Source: an uncultured PS1 clade bacterium
Lineage (GTDB): Bacteria; Pseudomonadota; Gammaproteobacteria; PS1; Pseudothioglobaceae
Assembly: GCA_937950605.1 (NCBI GenBank)
Contig: CALFDA010000035.1
Location: 1-25,757, forward strand
Direction of reading: 5' to 3'
DNA length: 25,757 bases
Shown here: piece after piece, positions 9,279 to 16,981 of the stretch
How positions within the stretch are numbered: position 1 is the stretch's first letter
Layout: every line of letters begins with the position of its first letter
Made by a program: the position numbers and the translations under genes
Notes under the pieces: generated by a model
Seen by the model: only the letters and a program-made list of their open reading frames with translations
The model's database searches: none
Told to the model about the DNA's origin: nothing

Positions 9279-10574
9279 TTAAGCCGTATTATTTAGTTTT
9301 GCAAAGCACTTTTTGGCTTTTTCGATTGTATTATTAATATCTTCATCGCTATGTTGTGTTGAAATAAACCCAGCCTCATAAGCACTTGGTGCTAAATAAA
9401 TACCCTCTGCCAACATTAGATGAAAAAACTGATTAAAACGATTGGTATCACAGGCGCAAGTTTGCTCAAAATTTGTTACAGTATCGACATCAGTAAAAAA
9501 CAAACCAAACATTCCGCCCACAACATTAGCTGTCATTGGAATATTGTTTTGTTTGGCTGATGCTACAATGCCATTAGTCAATTTAAGTGCTTTTTGCTCT
9601 AAATTATCATACAAATTTTTATCCTCATCAATTGCCTCTAACATGCTTAAACCTGCTGCCATTGACATTGGATTGCCCGATAATGTGCCTGCTTGATAAA
9701 CCGCACCTAGCGGCGCAATACATTCCATAATGGCTTGTTTTCCACCAAAAGCACCTACTGGCAATCCACCGCCAATAACTTTTCCTAAAGTGGTTAAGTC
9801 TGGTATCACTCCAAATTTTTCTTGTGCACCACCTTTTGCTACTCGAAATCCTGTCATCACCTCATCAAAGATTAGCACAGTCCCATAATCATCGCAAACT
9901 TGTCTTAACCCCTGCAAAAAACCATCAACTGGCGAGATACAATTCATATTTCCAGCAATAGGTTCAACAATAATACAAGCAATATCTCTGCCTTTTTCGG
10001 CAAACACTTTTTTGACTTGTGCTAAATTATTGTATTCTAACGTTATGGTATGCTTGGCAAAGTCTTGCACCACCCCTGCCGAACTTGGTTTACCTAACGT
10101 CAATGCGCCAGACCCTGCTTTGACTAATAATGAATCTGAGTGCCCATGATAACAACCTTCAAATTTTACAATTGCATCACGTTTTGTGAATCCTCGTGCC
10201 AAACGGATCGCACTCATAGTGGCTTCCGTGCCAGAATTTACCATGCGTACCAATTCAATAGATGGCAGTAATTTACATATTTTTTCCGCTAGTGCTGTTT
10301 CAATTTCGGTTGGCGCGCCAAAACCCAAGCCATTGTATAGAACTTTTTCTACTGCTTGTATCACTGTTTGATTGGCATGACCTAAAATCATCGCCCCCCA
10401 AGAAGCTACATAATCAATATATTTTTTATCATCTACATCAAATAAATAAGCACCCTGTCCACGGGCAAAAAATATCGGTGTACCGCCAACTCCTTTAAAT
10501 GCTCGGACTGGCGAATTTACACCGCCTGCAATAACTTTTTGCGCTTGGTTAAAAAGTTTTTCTGATTGTGTCAT
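9279..10574 (-). CDS. hemL: Glutamate-1-semialdehyde 2,1-aminomutase
   Basis: PLP-dependent enzyme that converts glutamate-1-semialdehyde to 5-aminolevulinate, the C5 route to heme. The 431-residue product has the family sequence throughout: VIAGGVNSPVRAFKGVGG near the N-terminus, the MVNSGTEATMSAIRLAR cofactor region (about 111-127), EPIAGNMN, IFDEVMTGFR, and the PLP lysine Lys265 in TLGKVIGGG. An in-frame ATG 18 codons upstream (10628) would extend into holB, but the ATG at 10574 has GGAGAA just upstream and forms a TAATG junction with the holB stop, so I chose it; this also gives the normal family length. It is the last gene of the pabC-tmk-holB-hemL operon. Confidence 0.96.
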   Translation of the reverse strand: MTQSEKLFNQAQKVIAGGVNSPVRAFKGVGGTPIFFARGQGAYLFDVDDKKYIDYVASWGAMILGHANQTVIQAVEKVLYNGLGFGAPTEIETALAEKICKLLPSIELVRMVNSGTEATMSAIRLARGFTKRDAIVKFEGCYHGHSDSLLVKAGSGALTLGKPSSAGVVQDFAKHTITLEYNNLAQVKKVFAEKGRDIACIIVEPIAGNMNCISPVDGFLQGLRQVCDDYGTVLIFDEVMTGFRVAKGGAQEKFGVIPDLTTLGKVIGGGLPVGAFGGKQAIMECIAPLGAVYQAGTLSGNPMSMAAGLSMLEAIDEDKNLYDNLEQKALKLTNGIVASAKQNNIPMTANVVGGMFGLFFTDVDTVTNFEQTCACDTNRFNQFFHLMLAEGIYLAPSAYEAGFISTQHSDEDINNTIEKAKKCFAKLNNTA

Positions 10575-11584
10575 TATGGATTCTCCAAAATCTGTGGGTA
10601 GGTTTGCAAATGTGTTATATGCGACCATATAATCAATATATTGTGCAATAATAATTTAATATTAATATTGGTTTTTGACAAATTAATTGCTTGGTACACA
10701 TCACTTAATAATTTAAATAAAAAATCAATTTTCGCAACTTTAATGATTTGATTAAGCTCGATTAATCCTCCTTCTTGTTGCAGTGATTTAAGTCGTATGC
10801 CCTCAATAATTAGGTGTTGCAGGCAGTTTAATACTTCAACCTCAATACCCTCAAAATCTTGTATTTGATTAATGTTTGTTGGATGCGTGGCGATGTCGAG
10901 TAGTTGGTTTTGCCATTTTTGATAACGAATAAACCTATCCCCCAAAAGCCCGTCTAAAACTTTAAAAGGCACACCATGCATGGTTTCTAATAAATGTGGA
11001 ATATCAAAGTCTTGTGCGTTTTTAATACGCTTGCTAATCCATGTTTTTGTTGCTTGGTCGTAAGCAGGACTAATATGAACACTTTGACAACGGGAAGTAA
11101 CAGTAACTGGCAAACTGTTAGCATTATGCGCTAGCAAAATAATCAAGGTGTTTTCTCGCGGCTCTTCTAGGGTTTTCAATAAACTATTAGCGGCATTTAC
11201 ATTCATTTGCTCGGCATAAAAAATCACACCAATTTGTAATTTATCAGCAGTTTTTCCTAAAATTTCACAAAATTTACGCACTTGATCAACACGAATATCT
11301 TGAGAGCGATTTTTAGTCATTGGATTAATCTCGCCCCCACGACAATAAATTAGATTTGGATAATTTGAACGTCTAATTAGTGTTGAAATTTCTAAATCTT
11401 GTCTAATATTATCTTTTTTAAGAACTTCATCATCGTTAATTAATGTGCTAACTAGCCTTTGCATCAACTCAAACTTACCTATATTTTGCGCGCCTGTAAT
11501 TAGCAGTGCATGTGGTAGATGATTTTGGACAATCATCTGCTCAAGTTTTGCAAAAGCGTCTTGATGCCAAGGAAATTCTTTCAT
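10574..11584 (-). CDS. holB: DNA polymerase III subunit delta'
   Basis: Clamp-loader subunit of the replicative DNA polymerase III complex. The 336-residue AAA+ fold shows a degenerate P-loop region (GAQNIGK, residues 31-37, as expected for the non-hydrolysing delta' subunit), the NAANSLLKTLEEP helix and the sensor-like SRCQSV (SRC) motif. The cysteine cluster that binds zinc in E. coli delta' is not seen: only one Cys lies in the corresponding stretch (about 45-85). Its ATG overlaps the tmk stop as ATGA and its TAA overlaps the hemL start as TAATG. The tmk-holB order is conserved across gammaproteobacteria. Confidence 0.93.
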   Translation of the reverse strand: MKEFPWHQDAFAKLEQMIVQNHLPHALLITGAQNIGKFELMQRLVSTLINDDEVLKKDNIRQDLEISTLIRRSNYPNLIYCRGGEINPMTKNRSQDIRVDQVRKFCEILGKTADKLQIGVIFYAEQMNVNAANSLLKTLEEPRENTLIILLAHNANSLPVTVTSRCQSVHISPAYDQATKTWISKRIKNAQDFDIPHLLETMHGVPFKVLDGLLGDRFIRYQKWQNQLLDIATHPTNINQIQDFEGIEVEVLNCLQHLIIEGIRLKSLQQEGGLIELNQIIKVAKIDFLFKLLSDVYQAINLSKTNINIKLLLHNILIIWSHITHLQTYPQILENP

Positions 11585-12195
11585 AATGTTGCCAAAACCT
11601 TTTGAATTTGGTTTGAGATATTTTCAACATCTTGTGAAGCGTCAATTAATTTGATACGCTCGGGAAATTTTTGAGAGCGTGCAATATAAGCATCGCGCAC
11701 ACGATTAAAAAACCTCGAGTCTTCTTGTTCAATGCGTCCTTTCTGCCCCCTAGAGACTACGCGTTGCATACCAATCTCAACATCTACATCTAAAAGCAAT
11801 GTCATATCAGGTGCAAAATCTTGCAACACCCAAGATTCTAATTCAGCAATACGTTCGACACTGATACCACGACCGCCACCTTGATAAGCATAAGAGGCAT
11901 CTGTAAATCTATCACTTAACACCCAATCACCATTTGCTAAAGTGGGTATGATTTTATTTTGAATATGCTCGTTTCTAGCGGCAAACATCAGCATTAATTC
12001 TGTCTCATCATGCATTTTTGTTGCACTACCAAGCAATAATTTGCGAATCTTTTCACCGATTTCGGTGCCTCCCGGTTCGCGTGTGAGTACAACATTTATG
12101 TTTCTAGTTTTTAAATATGCGCAAATAAAATCAATTTGCGTGCTTTTACCTGCACCATCTATGCCGTCAATGGTGATACATTTTCCCTTTTGCAT
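11581..12195 (-). CDS. tmk: Thymidylate kinase
   Basis: Phosphorylates dTMP to dTDP for DNA synthesis. The 204-residue protein carries the P-loop GIDGAGKST (11-19), the TREPGGTEIGEKIR substrate-binding motif, the DR motif followed by SYAYQGGGRGI, and an arginine-containing LID region (SRGQKGRIEQEDSRFF). Length is standard. It starts 5 bases after the small membrane-protein gene and ends in an ATGA overlap with holB. Confidence 0.97.
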   Translation of the reverse strand: MQKGKCITIDGIDGAGKSTQIDFICAYLKTRNINVVLTREPGGTEIGEKIRKLLLGSATKMHDETELMLMFAARNEHIQNKIIPTLANGDWVLSDRFTDASYAYQGGGRGISVERIAELESWVLQDFAPDMTLLLDVDVEIGMQRVVSRGQKGRIEQEDSRFFNRVRDAYIARSQKFPERIKLIDASQDVENISNQIQKVLATL

Positions 12196-12200
12196 GTTAA

Positions 12201-12413
12201 TTATTTTAGATAATTTTTAGCATAAGCATCAAGTACTTTTCTAACTAAGAGAATAAAAAACCAAATGGATAATATTTTGCTTTTCAAACTTGCTGACAAC
12301 ATTGTTAATAGTCGCCTCTTTAGCGGTATGCGATAAACAGCAAAATTACCAACTTTGATAATATTTGCCAAATACAAAATTAACCAAACAAGCAAGGTGA
12401 TAGCGATTAGCAT
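12201..12413 (-). CDS. Small two-helix membrane protein of unknown function
   Basis: I do not recognise this 70-residue product. It has a hydrophobic helix at residues 1-18, a short polar stretch (KVGNFAVYRIPLKRR), and a second hydrophobic helix at about 46-60, with a basic C-terminus, so it is probably an inner-membrane protein. It begins 3 bases after the pabC stop and ends 5 bases before tmk, which argues for a real gene within the operon. In E. coli and many relatives the gene between pabC and tmk is mltG (yceG), a much larger lytic transglycosylase; this protein is not MltG and has no LysM or YceG motif. Confidence 0.65.
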   Translation of the reverse strand: MLIAITLLVWLILYLANIIKVGNFAVYRIPLKRRLLTMLSASLKSKILSIWFFILLVRKVLDAYAKNYLK

Positions 12414-12416
12414 TTT

Positions 12417-13220
12417 TTACTGTTGAATATCATGAAAAACTTGAATAAATTTTTGAGTAAAGGTTTGTTGTGTGAAGTATGTTGCATCAATAGCGGTAAC
12501 GGGCTTGATACCAATCACACTGTTGGTGATAAATACCTCATCACATTGTAACAATTCTGGCAACGTTAATATAGTGATATTAGTTTGCAAATCCAATACA
12601 TCGGCAATTTTTAACACTATATCACGTCGCGTGCCTTTAATGCCACACTGATCTAGGTTTGGTGTTAATAACATATCATCTTTCAAAGCGAAAATATTGC
12701 CTTGTGTCACCGATATAACATGATGATTTTCATCTAACATAATGCACTCATCAGCATGCAATGCACTACGCGCTAATATTTGCTCAAGACGGTTACAATG
12801 CTTAATATTAGCCAAATGTTGATTATTAGCATAGCCACTATGACAAACCTCTAGTGTATATGTATTGGGCAATTTTGGTGGTTTTGATACAATAACAATC
12901 CGTGTCGGCTCAATATTTGGCTCAAACCCATAGCCCCTTATGCTCTGCCCCCGAGAAAGCATAATTTTTACCACAGCATTTTTCGTATTAGCAATTTTAA
13001 GTGCCACTTTAATATCTTGCATCCAAATTTGTTGATTAACTGGGTTTATCTTTAGCTGCACGCGCCCTTGTTCTAATCGCTTAAAGTGAGATGACCAAAA
13101 TAATAATTGCGAATTTTGTACCACACAAGTTTCAAACAAACCATCACCAAATTGAGTTAAACGATTAAAAACACTCAATACCGATTGTTGTTTTCCATTA
13201 ACTAAAACTACTTCTTGCAT
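12417..13220 (-). CDS. pabC: Aminodeoxychorismate lyase
   Basis: PLP-dependent fold-type IV enzyme that splits 4-amino-4-deoxychorismate into p-aminobenzoate and pyruvate for folate synthesis. The 267-residue protein has the family start (VNGK...RLTQFGDGLFETC), the PLP lysine in NIKHCNRLEQ (Lys141), and the VTQGNIFAL and GIKGTRRDIVL motifs near the cofactor phosphate. Related branched-chain aminotransferases share the fold, but the length and the operon position before tmk-holB favour PabC. It is the first gene of the operon. Its promoter probably lies in 13221-13361, though I see no strong hexamers there. Confidence 0.92.
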   Translation of the reverse strand: MQEVVLVNGKQQSVLSVFNRLTQFGDGLFETCVVQNSQLLFWSSHFKRLEQGRVQLKINPVNQQIWMQDIKVALKIANTKNAVVKIMLSRGQSIRGYGFEPNIEPTRIVIVSKPPKLPNTYTLEVCHSGYANNQHLANIKHCNRLEQILARSALHADECIMLDENHHVISVTQGNIFALKDDMLLTPNLDQCGIKGTRRDIVLKIADVLDLQTNITILTLPELLQCDEVFITNSVIGIKPVTAIDATYFTQQTFTQKFIQVFHDIQQ

Positions 13221-13290
13221 AATCTATATTAAAAGTCGTTTTGATGATGTTTTTTTAACCATTTATGTATTGTATATTTTGTTTTTTCAC

Positions 13291-13327
13291 AGCAAAAACT
13301 CTTTATTTTTGTTATAGATTTTTTGCT
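13291..13327. repeat. Inverted repeat between accessory cassette and pabC
   Basis: AGCAAAAA at 13291-13298 is matched by TTTTTGCT at 13320-13327, an 8-base perfect inverted repeat with a 21-base loop. It sits in the 141-base gap between the last cassette gene and pabC, both on the minus strand. It might end the cassette transcript, but no T run follows the stem on that strand, so it is at best an imperfect terminator. Confidence 0.35.
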
Positions 13328-13361
13328 TTGGTGGTTTTTTATGTTAAGTATTTTCAATCCA

Positions 13362-14207
13362 TTAAAGGTCATCAAAGATTCTTTTTATTTCTTGTTTATT
13401 TAACTCTGGTGATTGGATTTCTATTGCTTTCCAAACGCTCAAATATGTAATTGTATCAATTACTTTTCCCATATTTTTTGCTGATAAAGGATTTTCCTTT
13501 AAAAATAATAACAAACCGCCAAGCGTATTTTTTTGACTAATATAACTTTGTTGTGAATGCATTTTTGAAGAAAACTCCGCATATCCTTTTTCGTCTAATA
13601 TTTTTAAAATTTCCTCAAAACTCAAACCGATTTTGTCAAACATTTTATGTGCCCAATGCCAACGCCAATAGACTTTTCCTAAATAAAAATCGTTAAAAAC
13701 AATTCGCTTTCCTCTTGGTGCTGGATTACACATAGAGCGTAAAATTCGACGAACACAATCATCTATAGTTTTACTATCATTAGAATTAATCGCATTGTCA
13801 AGCATATAAACACCTGTTTTATAAGTACCATTTAATTCAGATGCCAAATAATCTGGCGTAATACAATTATGCTTAATCATTTGGATAATAATATAAGCCC
13901 AAAAACCACAATACCCCGCATATTCTCGCCCAATCTTTGCAAAAACCTGCCAAATCTCTTGTTGAGTATCCATTGGCGGAAAACGAAATTCTGCTTCGGT
14001 AAATTTATGATTAAAAAATATATCCTTACCACCGATTATTGCATCTTGATTATTTAACAGATTTTCTTGCAAATAATTTAAAAAATCATCTTTTCCGTTG
14101 TTGCAAACTTGTAAAAATTGTATTTGCTTATCCGAGCCTTTATTTTTTAAGAGATTTTTTCCAAAATCAGCCCAAATACCCTCATTAATTCTTTTGTATT
14201 TAGTCAT
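13362..14207 (-). CDS. Accessory cassette protein D, unknown function
   Basis: I do not recognise this protein with confidence. The 281-residue product appears soluble and is rich in aromatic residues: EFRFPPMD...EIWQVFAKIGREYAGYCGFWAYI (about 75-110) and FNDFYLGKVYWRWHWAHKMF (about 173-192). It has no signal peptide and no obvious catalytic motif. An ATG five codons upstream (14222) is possible, but AAGGAG lies 6-7 bases before the ATG at 14207, which I prefer. The gene overlaps the preceding one by 8 bases (ATGACTAA), so the two are probably co-translated. Fourth and last gene of the cassette. Spot count: 15 of 60 bases are G/C at 13561-13620, low for the window. A DUF6339-type annotation is one untested possibility. 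Confidence 0.8.
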   Translation of the reverse strand: MTKYKRINEGIWADFGKNLLKNKGSDKQIQFLQVCNNGKDDFLNYLQENLLNNQDAIIGGKDIFFNHKFTEAEFRFPPMDTQQEIWQVFAKIGREYAGYCGFWAYIIIQMIKHNCITPDYLASELNGTYKTGVYMLDNAINSNDSKTIDDCVRRILRSMCNPAPRGKRIVFNDFYLGKVYWRWHWAHKMFDKIGLSFEEILKILDEKGYAEFSSKMHSQQSYISQKNTLGGLLLFLKENPLSAKNMGKVIDTITYLSVWKAIEIQSPELNKQEIKRIFDDL

Positions 14208-15063
14208 TATTTGCTCCTTCATTTAAGGCTTTGATAGCGTAAGGCAACATCTGTGTAGCAGCAAGACTTGGATTAAAATTATCATCTTGCCAATCGCCCT
14301 TTACCTGTTGCATATGTAGCAATAACCCGCTATTTATGCCTGTTTCTTTATCTTTTAAATTAGCCATATAACTATAAACATAGCATAACATTTGGGTAAT
14401 AATTGATGCTCTCATAGCAGTTTTTGCATCATCTGGTTTATCAACAACGCCTTTTTTTAATTCATCAAAAACATCTTTAGCGCATGTGAGTTTTATGGGC
14501 TGTTCGCCTTCCCCTGCTGTTTCGAATACTGTGGTTTTTGCCGAACCATCTGGCAAATTTTCATCAAGACTAACACTTAATAATTGCAACAAATTACCCT
14601 CGGTGAACTTTAATTTTTGATAATATGCTATTCTTGCATAGGCGGGAATGGCAAATATTTCAGCATCCCAAAAATCATTTAAACCAGAATTATTATCAAC
14701 TCTAATCTCGGTGTTTTCAAAAATCACAATACTAGGTGTTATCTCAGGTGCATAACGAAAATCGATTTTGATTTCTTGTTCGGCAATAATTTCGTTGGTT
14801 TCATCATCAATACATACATCATCGTCAATACATGTAAATGCTTGTCTTTCGGCATTATCTTTATAAAATAACGATACACAAAATTTAGCCTTGCCATCTT
14901 TTATAAGTTGAGCAATAAAAGAGTTTCCTTTAAGTGCGTGAGTAATGTAGAGATTTCTTTTATCTTGTGCTTGTGTTGCCTCGACAACATAAGAAATGTC
15001 ATCTAAAAAATCACCGCCACCATGTTTTAAAACTGGAAAACTTAATATTAAATCACCAATCAT
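14200..15063 (-). CDS. Accessory cassette protein C, unknown function
   Basis: I do not recognise this 287-residue protein. It looks soluble, with an alternating beta-strand pattern in the first two thirds (for example NLYITHAL, KFCVSLFYK, EIKIDFRYAP, SIVIFENTEIRV) and a more helical final third ending LPYAIKALNEGANND. It is acidic, with an Asp-rich patch (CIDDDVCIDDETNE, about 78-91) that contains two cysteines. There is no signal peptide, membrane helix or known nuclease motif. Its ATG forms a TAATG junction with the ATPase gene and its end overlaps protein D, so its product is likely made in step with both and may form part of the same complex. Confidence 0.8.
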   Translation of the reverse strand: MIGDLILSFPVLKHGGGDFLDDISYVVEATQAQDKRNLYITHALKGNSFIAQLIKDGKAKFCVSLFYKDNAERQAFTCIDDDVCIDDETNEIIAEQEIKIDFRYAPEITPSIVIFENTEIRVDNNSGLNDFWDAEIFAIPAYARIAYYQKLKFTEGNLLQLLSVSLDENLPDGSAKTTVFETAGEGEQPIKLTCAKDVFDELKKGVVDKPDDAKTAMRASIITQMLCYVYSYMANLKDKETGINSGLLLHMQQVKGDWQDDNFNPSLAATQMLPYAIKALNEGANND

Positions 15064-16967
15064 TATTTACCCCTTTGTTTTAATCCTAAAAACGCCTTTA
15101 GAGCAACTCCAACGCTAATATTTTTGATATTTTTTGGCTTTTTAACTCTGGCTTGTATGCTATAAGTCTTTGCTGGTGATAGCGTGCCTAATTTAATTTG
15201 CTTGGTATCTGCTTGTTGTGCTTTCACAGAATTTGCTATTTCTATATCTTTACCATCGATTGACAAACTAACAAAATCCAAAGCACCTCCATTCTCATCA
15301 TTGTCTTTATCTTGCGCCAAACTCATTGATAAATAAACCTCGTCTTTTTGCTGTGTTTGTTGTTGTGGTGTTGCGTTTAATTTAACATCAATAGTGTCCC
15401 CATTGTCTTGCATTCTCATTGAGCTTTTTGCCTGTAAATATCTGCTGATAATCACAGGTGCTGGTCGTTTTTTGCCACTATTGGTTATTTTGACTGCGTT
15501 AGTAGGTGGTTTTGGTATGTTAGCGTCAGGTTTGGCTCTTGGTGTTTGGCTTCTTGGACGCGTGGTATTGGTATTTTGTGTAGCCTTTGTGCCTGAAGTT
15601 TGTGCTTTTTGTGGAATTTCTAATAACGGCATAGATAAATTAAAACTTTCTCGGTTTCTTGTTTTTAAATAATCTGTTTGTATTTTTTCGCACAATTCTT
15701 CGAATAATTTTTGTAATTGTTTTTCCTGTTTTAGAATAAGTCTATTTCTTTCTAGTTTATTGTGATATGGATTTTCTGCACCTTTAATCAGTTTAAATAA
15801 TTTAGGACACTGCTTATCATCAGCGTTTATTACTACTATAAACGGCTCAAAGTCTTCATTTTTTCTAAGGTTGTTTATTGCATTTGAAAGCATGTTATCG
15901 TGCCTTGCAATTAGCATACCATTTCTAATCAAGACAACAATCGAATTGGTTTCTATATTATTTCTAATATAAACACAAACTTCATCGCCATTATTGAGGT
16001 GAATTTTTTGTTTGTTATTATCATCTTTAACCGCAAGCCATGCCTGATAAGCGTCTCTGCCACTTAAAATACGCCCACCTCTAGCATTTTTATCGTCTTG
16101 ATTGTTTTCCAACAATCTATTAATATCTTTTGAGTCAATAGCAATAGGTACAGGGATATTTTCGTGGTCAATATTTACCGTTAATTCTTGCTTGTTGATA
16201 GCATAGAAAAAATTACTAACAATAGCATAATTTGCATCTTTGTCCCATCCTTTGTTCAACCCTAAAATCGTCACCATTGAGCCTGTGTTGATTTTATCCA
16301 TTTTATTTTGCACAAAATCTGGATATGTTGTTGGGAAAACAAATTCTGGCTTGTTGGGGTTTGTTGGAATATTTGCTAAAATTCTACCAGTAGCGCCCCT
16401 AGATGCATCATCGTCTTCAAAACCAGCCAAAATTGGCACACCACTAAATAAAGTTTTAATATCCCCGTTGTCGTTGTATTTACTAGCATATAAAACATAA
16501 CGAATAGATGACAAAAAATAAGGCGATAGGTGCCCAACACCAAACGAGCCTCCAGATCCTTCGCTAGACTTTACACTTCTTTCACTAATTAAACCATTTA
16601 ATATCTTGGGCGACATACCTGTGCCGTTATCAACAAACATTAAAATTTGTAATTTATCTTTTTTTAATTCTTGTTGAATAACATTTACTATTTGTTTTGC
16701 ATTATGATTATAACTACCTACACTTTTGTGGTATTTAATCGCTGTATCTAGGGCGCGCTCATAGTTTTTTATGTGTGGAATAGCCAACTTATCAATACTT
16801 TCAATATAAATATTTATCTCGCACTTGCTGTTGCCTGCCTCTTTAGAGGCATCTAGGCTATTTTGCAATAGTTCTCTAATGGGATTAGTGTAGCCACTTT
16901 TTTTATCGGCTAACTTCTTCGAGGTAAAACCCTCGGGCTCGCCTGTTCTAAAATATAATTTTGACAT
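15063..16967 (-). CDS. GHKL-family ATPase (Hsp90/MORC-like) of accessory cassette
   Basis: ATP-binding protein of the GHKL superfamily, 634 residues. The N-box is RELLQNSLDA (31-40, with Glu32, Asn36 and Asp39); the G1 box is VDNGTGM (112-118); the G2 lid glycines are GSGGSFGVGH (137-146); and NTGSMVTILGLN (about 227-238) fits the late motif. A second, transducer-like region spans about 250-430, with RNGMLIARHDN and FEPFIVVINADD. A Pro/Thr/Lys-rich linker (about 455-505) leads to a beta-rich C-terminal domain (505-634) that I cannot name. No His-kinase phosphoacceptor, receiver domain or MutL endonuclease motif is seen. It starts 14 bases after the PP-loop gene with AGGAGAA upstream and overlaps protein C by one base. 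Prokaryotic MORC-like GHKL ATPases are known from restriction-type operons; a clamp or remodelling role here is inference. Confidence 0.88.
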   Translation of the reverse strand: MSKLYFRTGEPEGFTSKKLADKKSGYTNPIRELLQNSLDASKEAGNSKCEINIYIESIDKLAIPHIKNYERALDTAIKYHKSVGSYNHNAKQIVNVIQQELKKDKLQILMFVDNGTGMSPKILNGLISERSVKSSEGSGGSFGVGHLSPYFLSSIRYVLYASKYNDNGDIKTLFSGVPILAGFEDDDASRGATGRILANIPTNPNKPEFVFPTTYPDFVQNKMDKINTGSMVTILGLNKGWDKDANYAIVSNFFYAINKQELTVNIDHENIPVPIAIDSKDINRLLENNQDDKNARGGRILSGRDAYQAWLAVKDDNNKQKIHLNNGDEVCVYIRNNIETNSIVVLIRNGMLIARHDNMLSNAINNLRKNEDFEPFIVVINADDKQCPKLFKLIKGAENPYHNKLERNRLILKQEKQLQKLFEELCEKIQTDYLKTRNRESFNLSMPLLEIPQKAQTSGTKATQNTNTTRPRSQTPRAKPDANIPKPPTNAVKITNSGKKRPAPVIISRYLQAKSSMRMQDNGDTIDVKLNATPQQQTQQKDEVYLSMSLAQDKDNDENGGALDFVSLSIDGKDIEIANSVKAQQADTKQIKLGTLSPAKTYSIQARVKKPKNIKNISVGVALKAFLGLKQRGK

Positions 16968-16981
16968 CTTTTATTCTCCTT

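Noticed and set aside
10575..10628. N-terminal extension of HemL by 18 residues
   Set aside because: It lies inside holB; the internal ATG has a ribosome binding site and gives the family length.
15063..16967. Sensor histidine kinase
   Set aside because: The GHKL fold is at the N-terminus and there is no HisKA phosphoacceptor, sensor or membrane segment.
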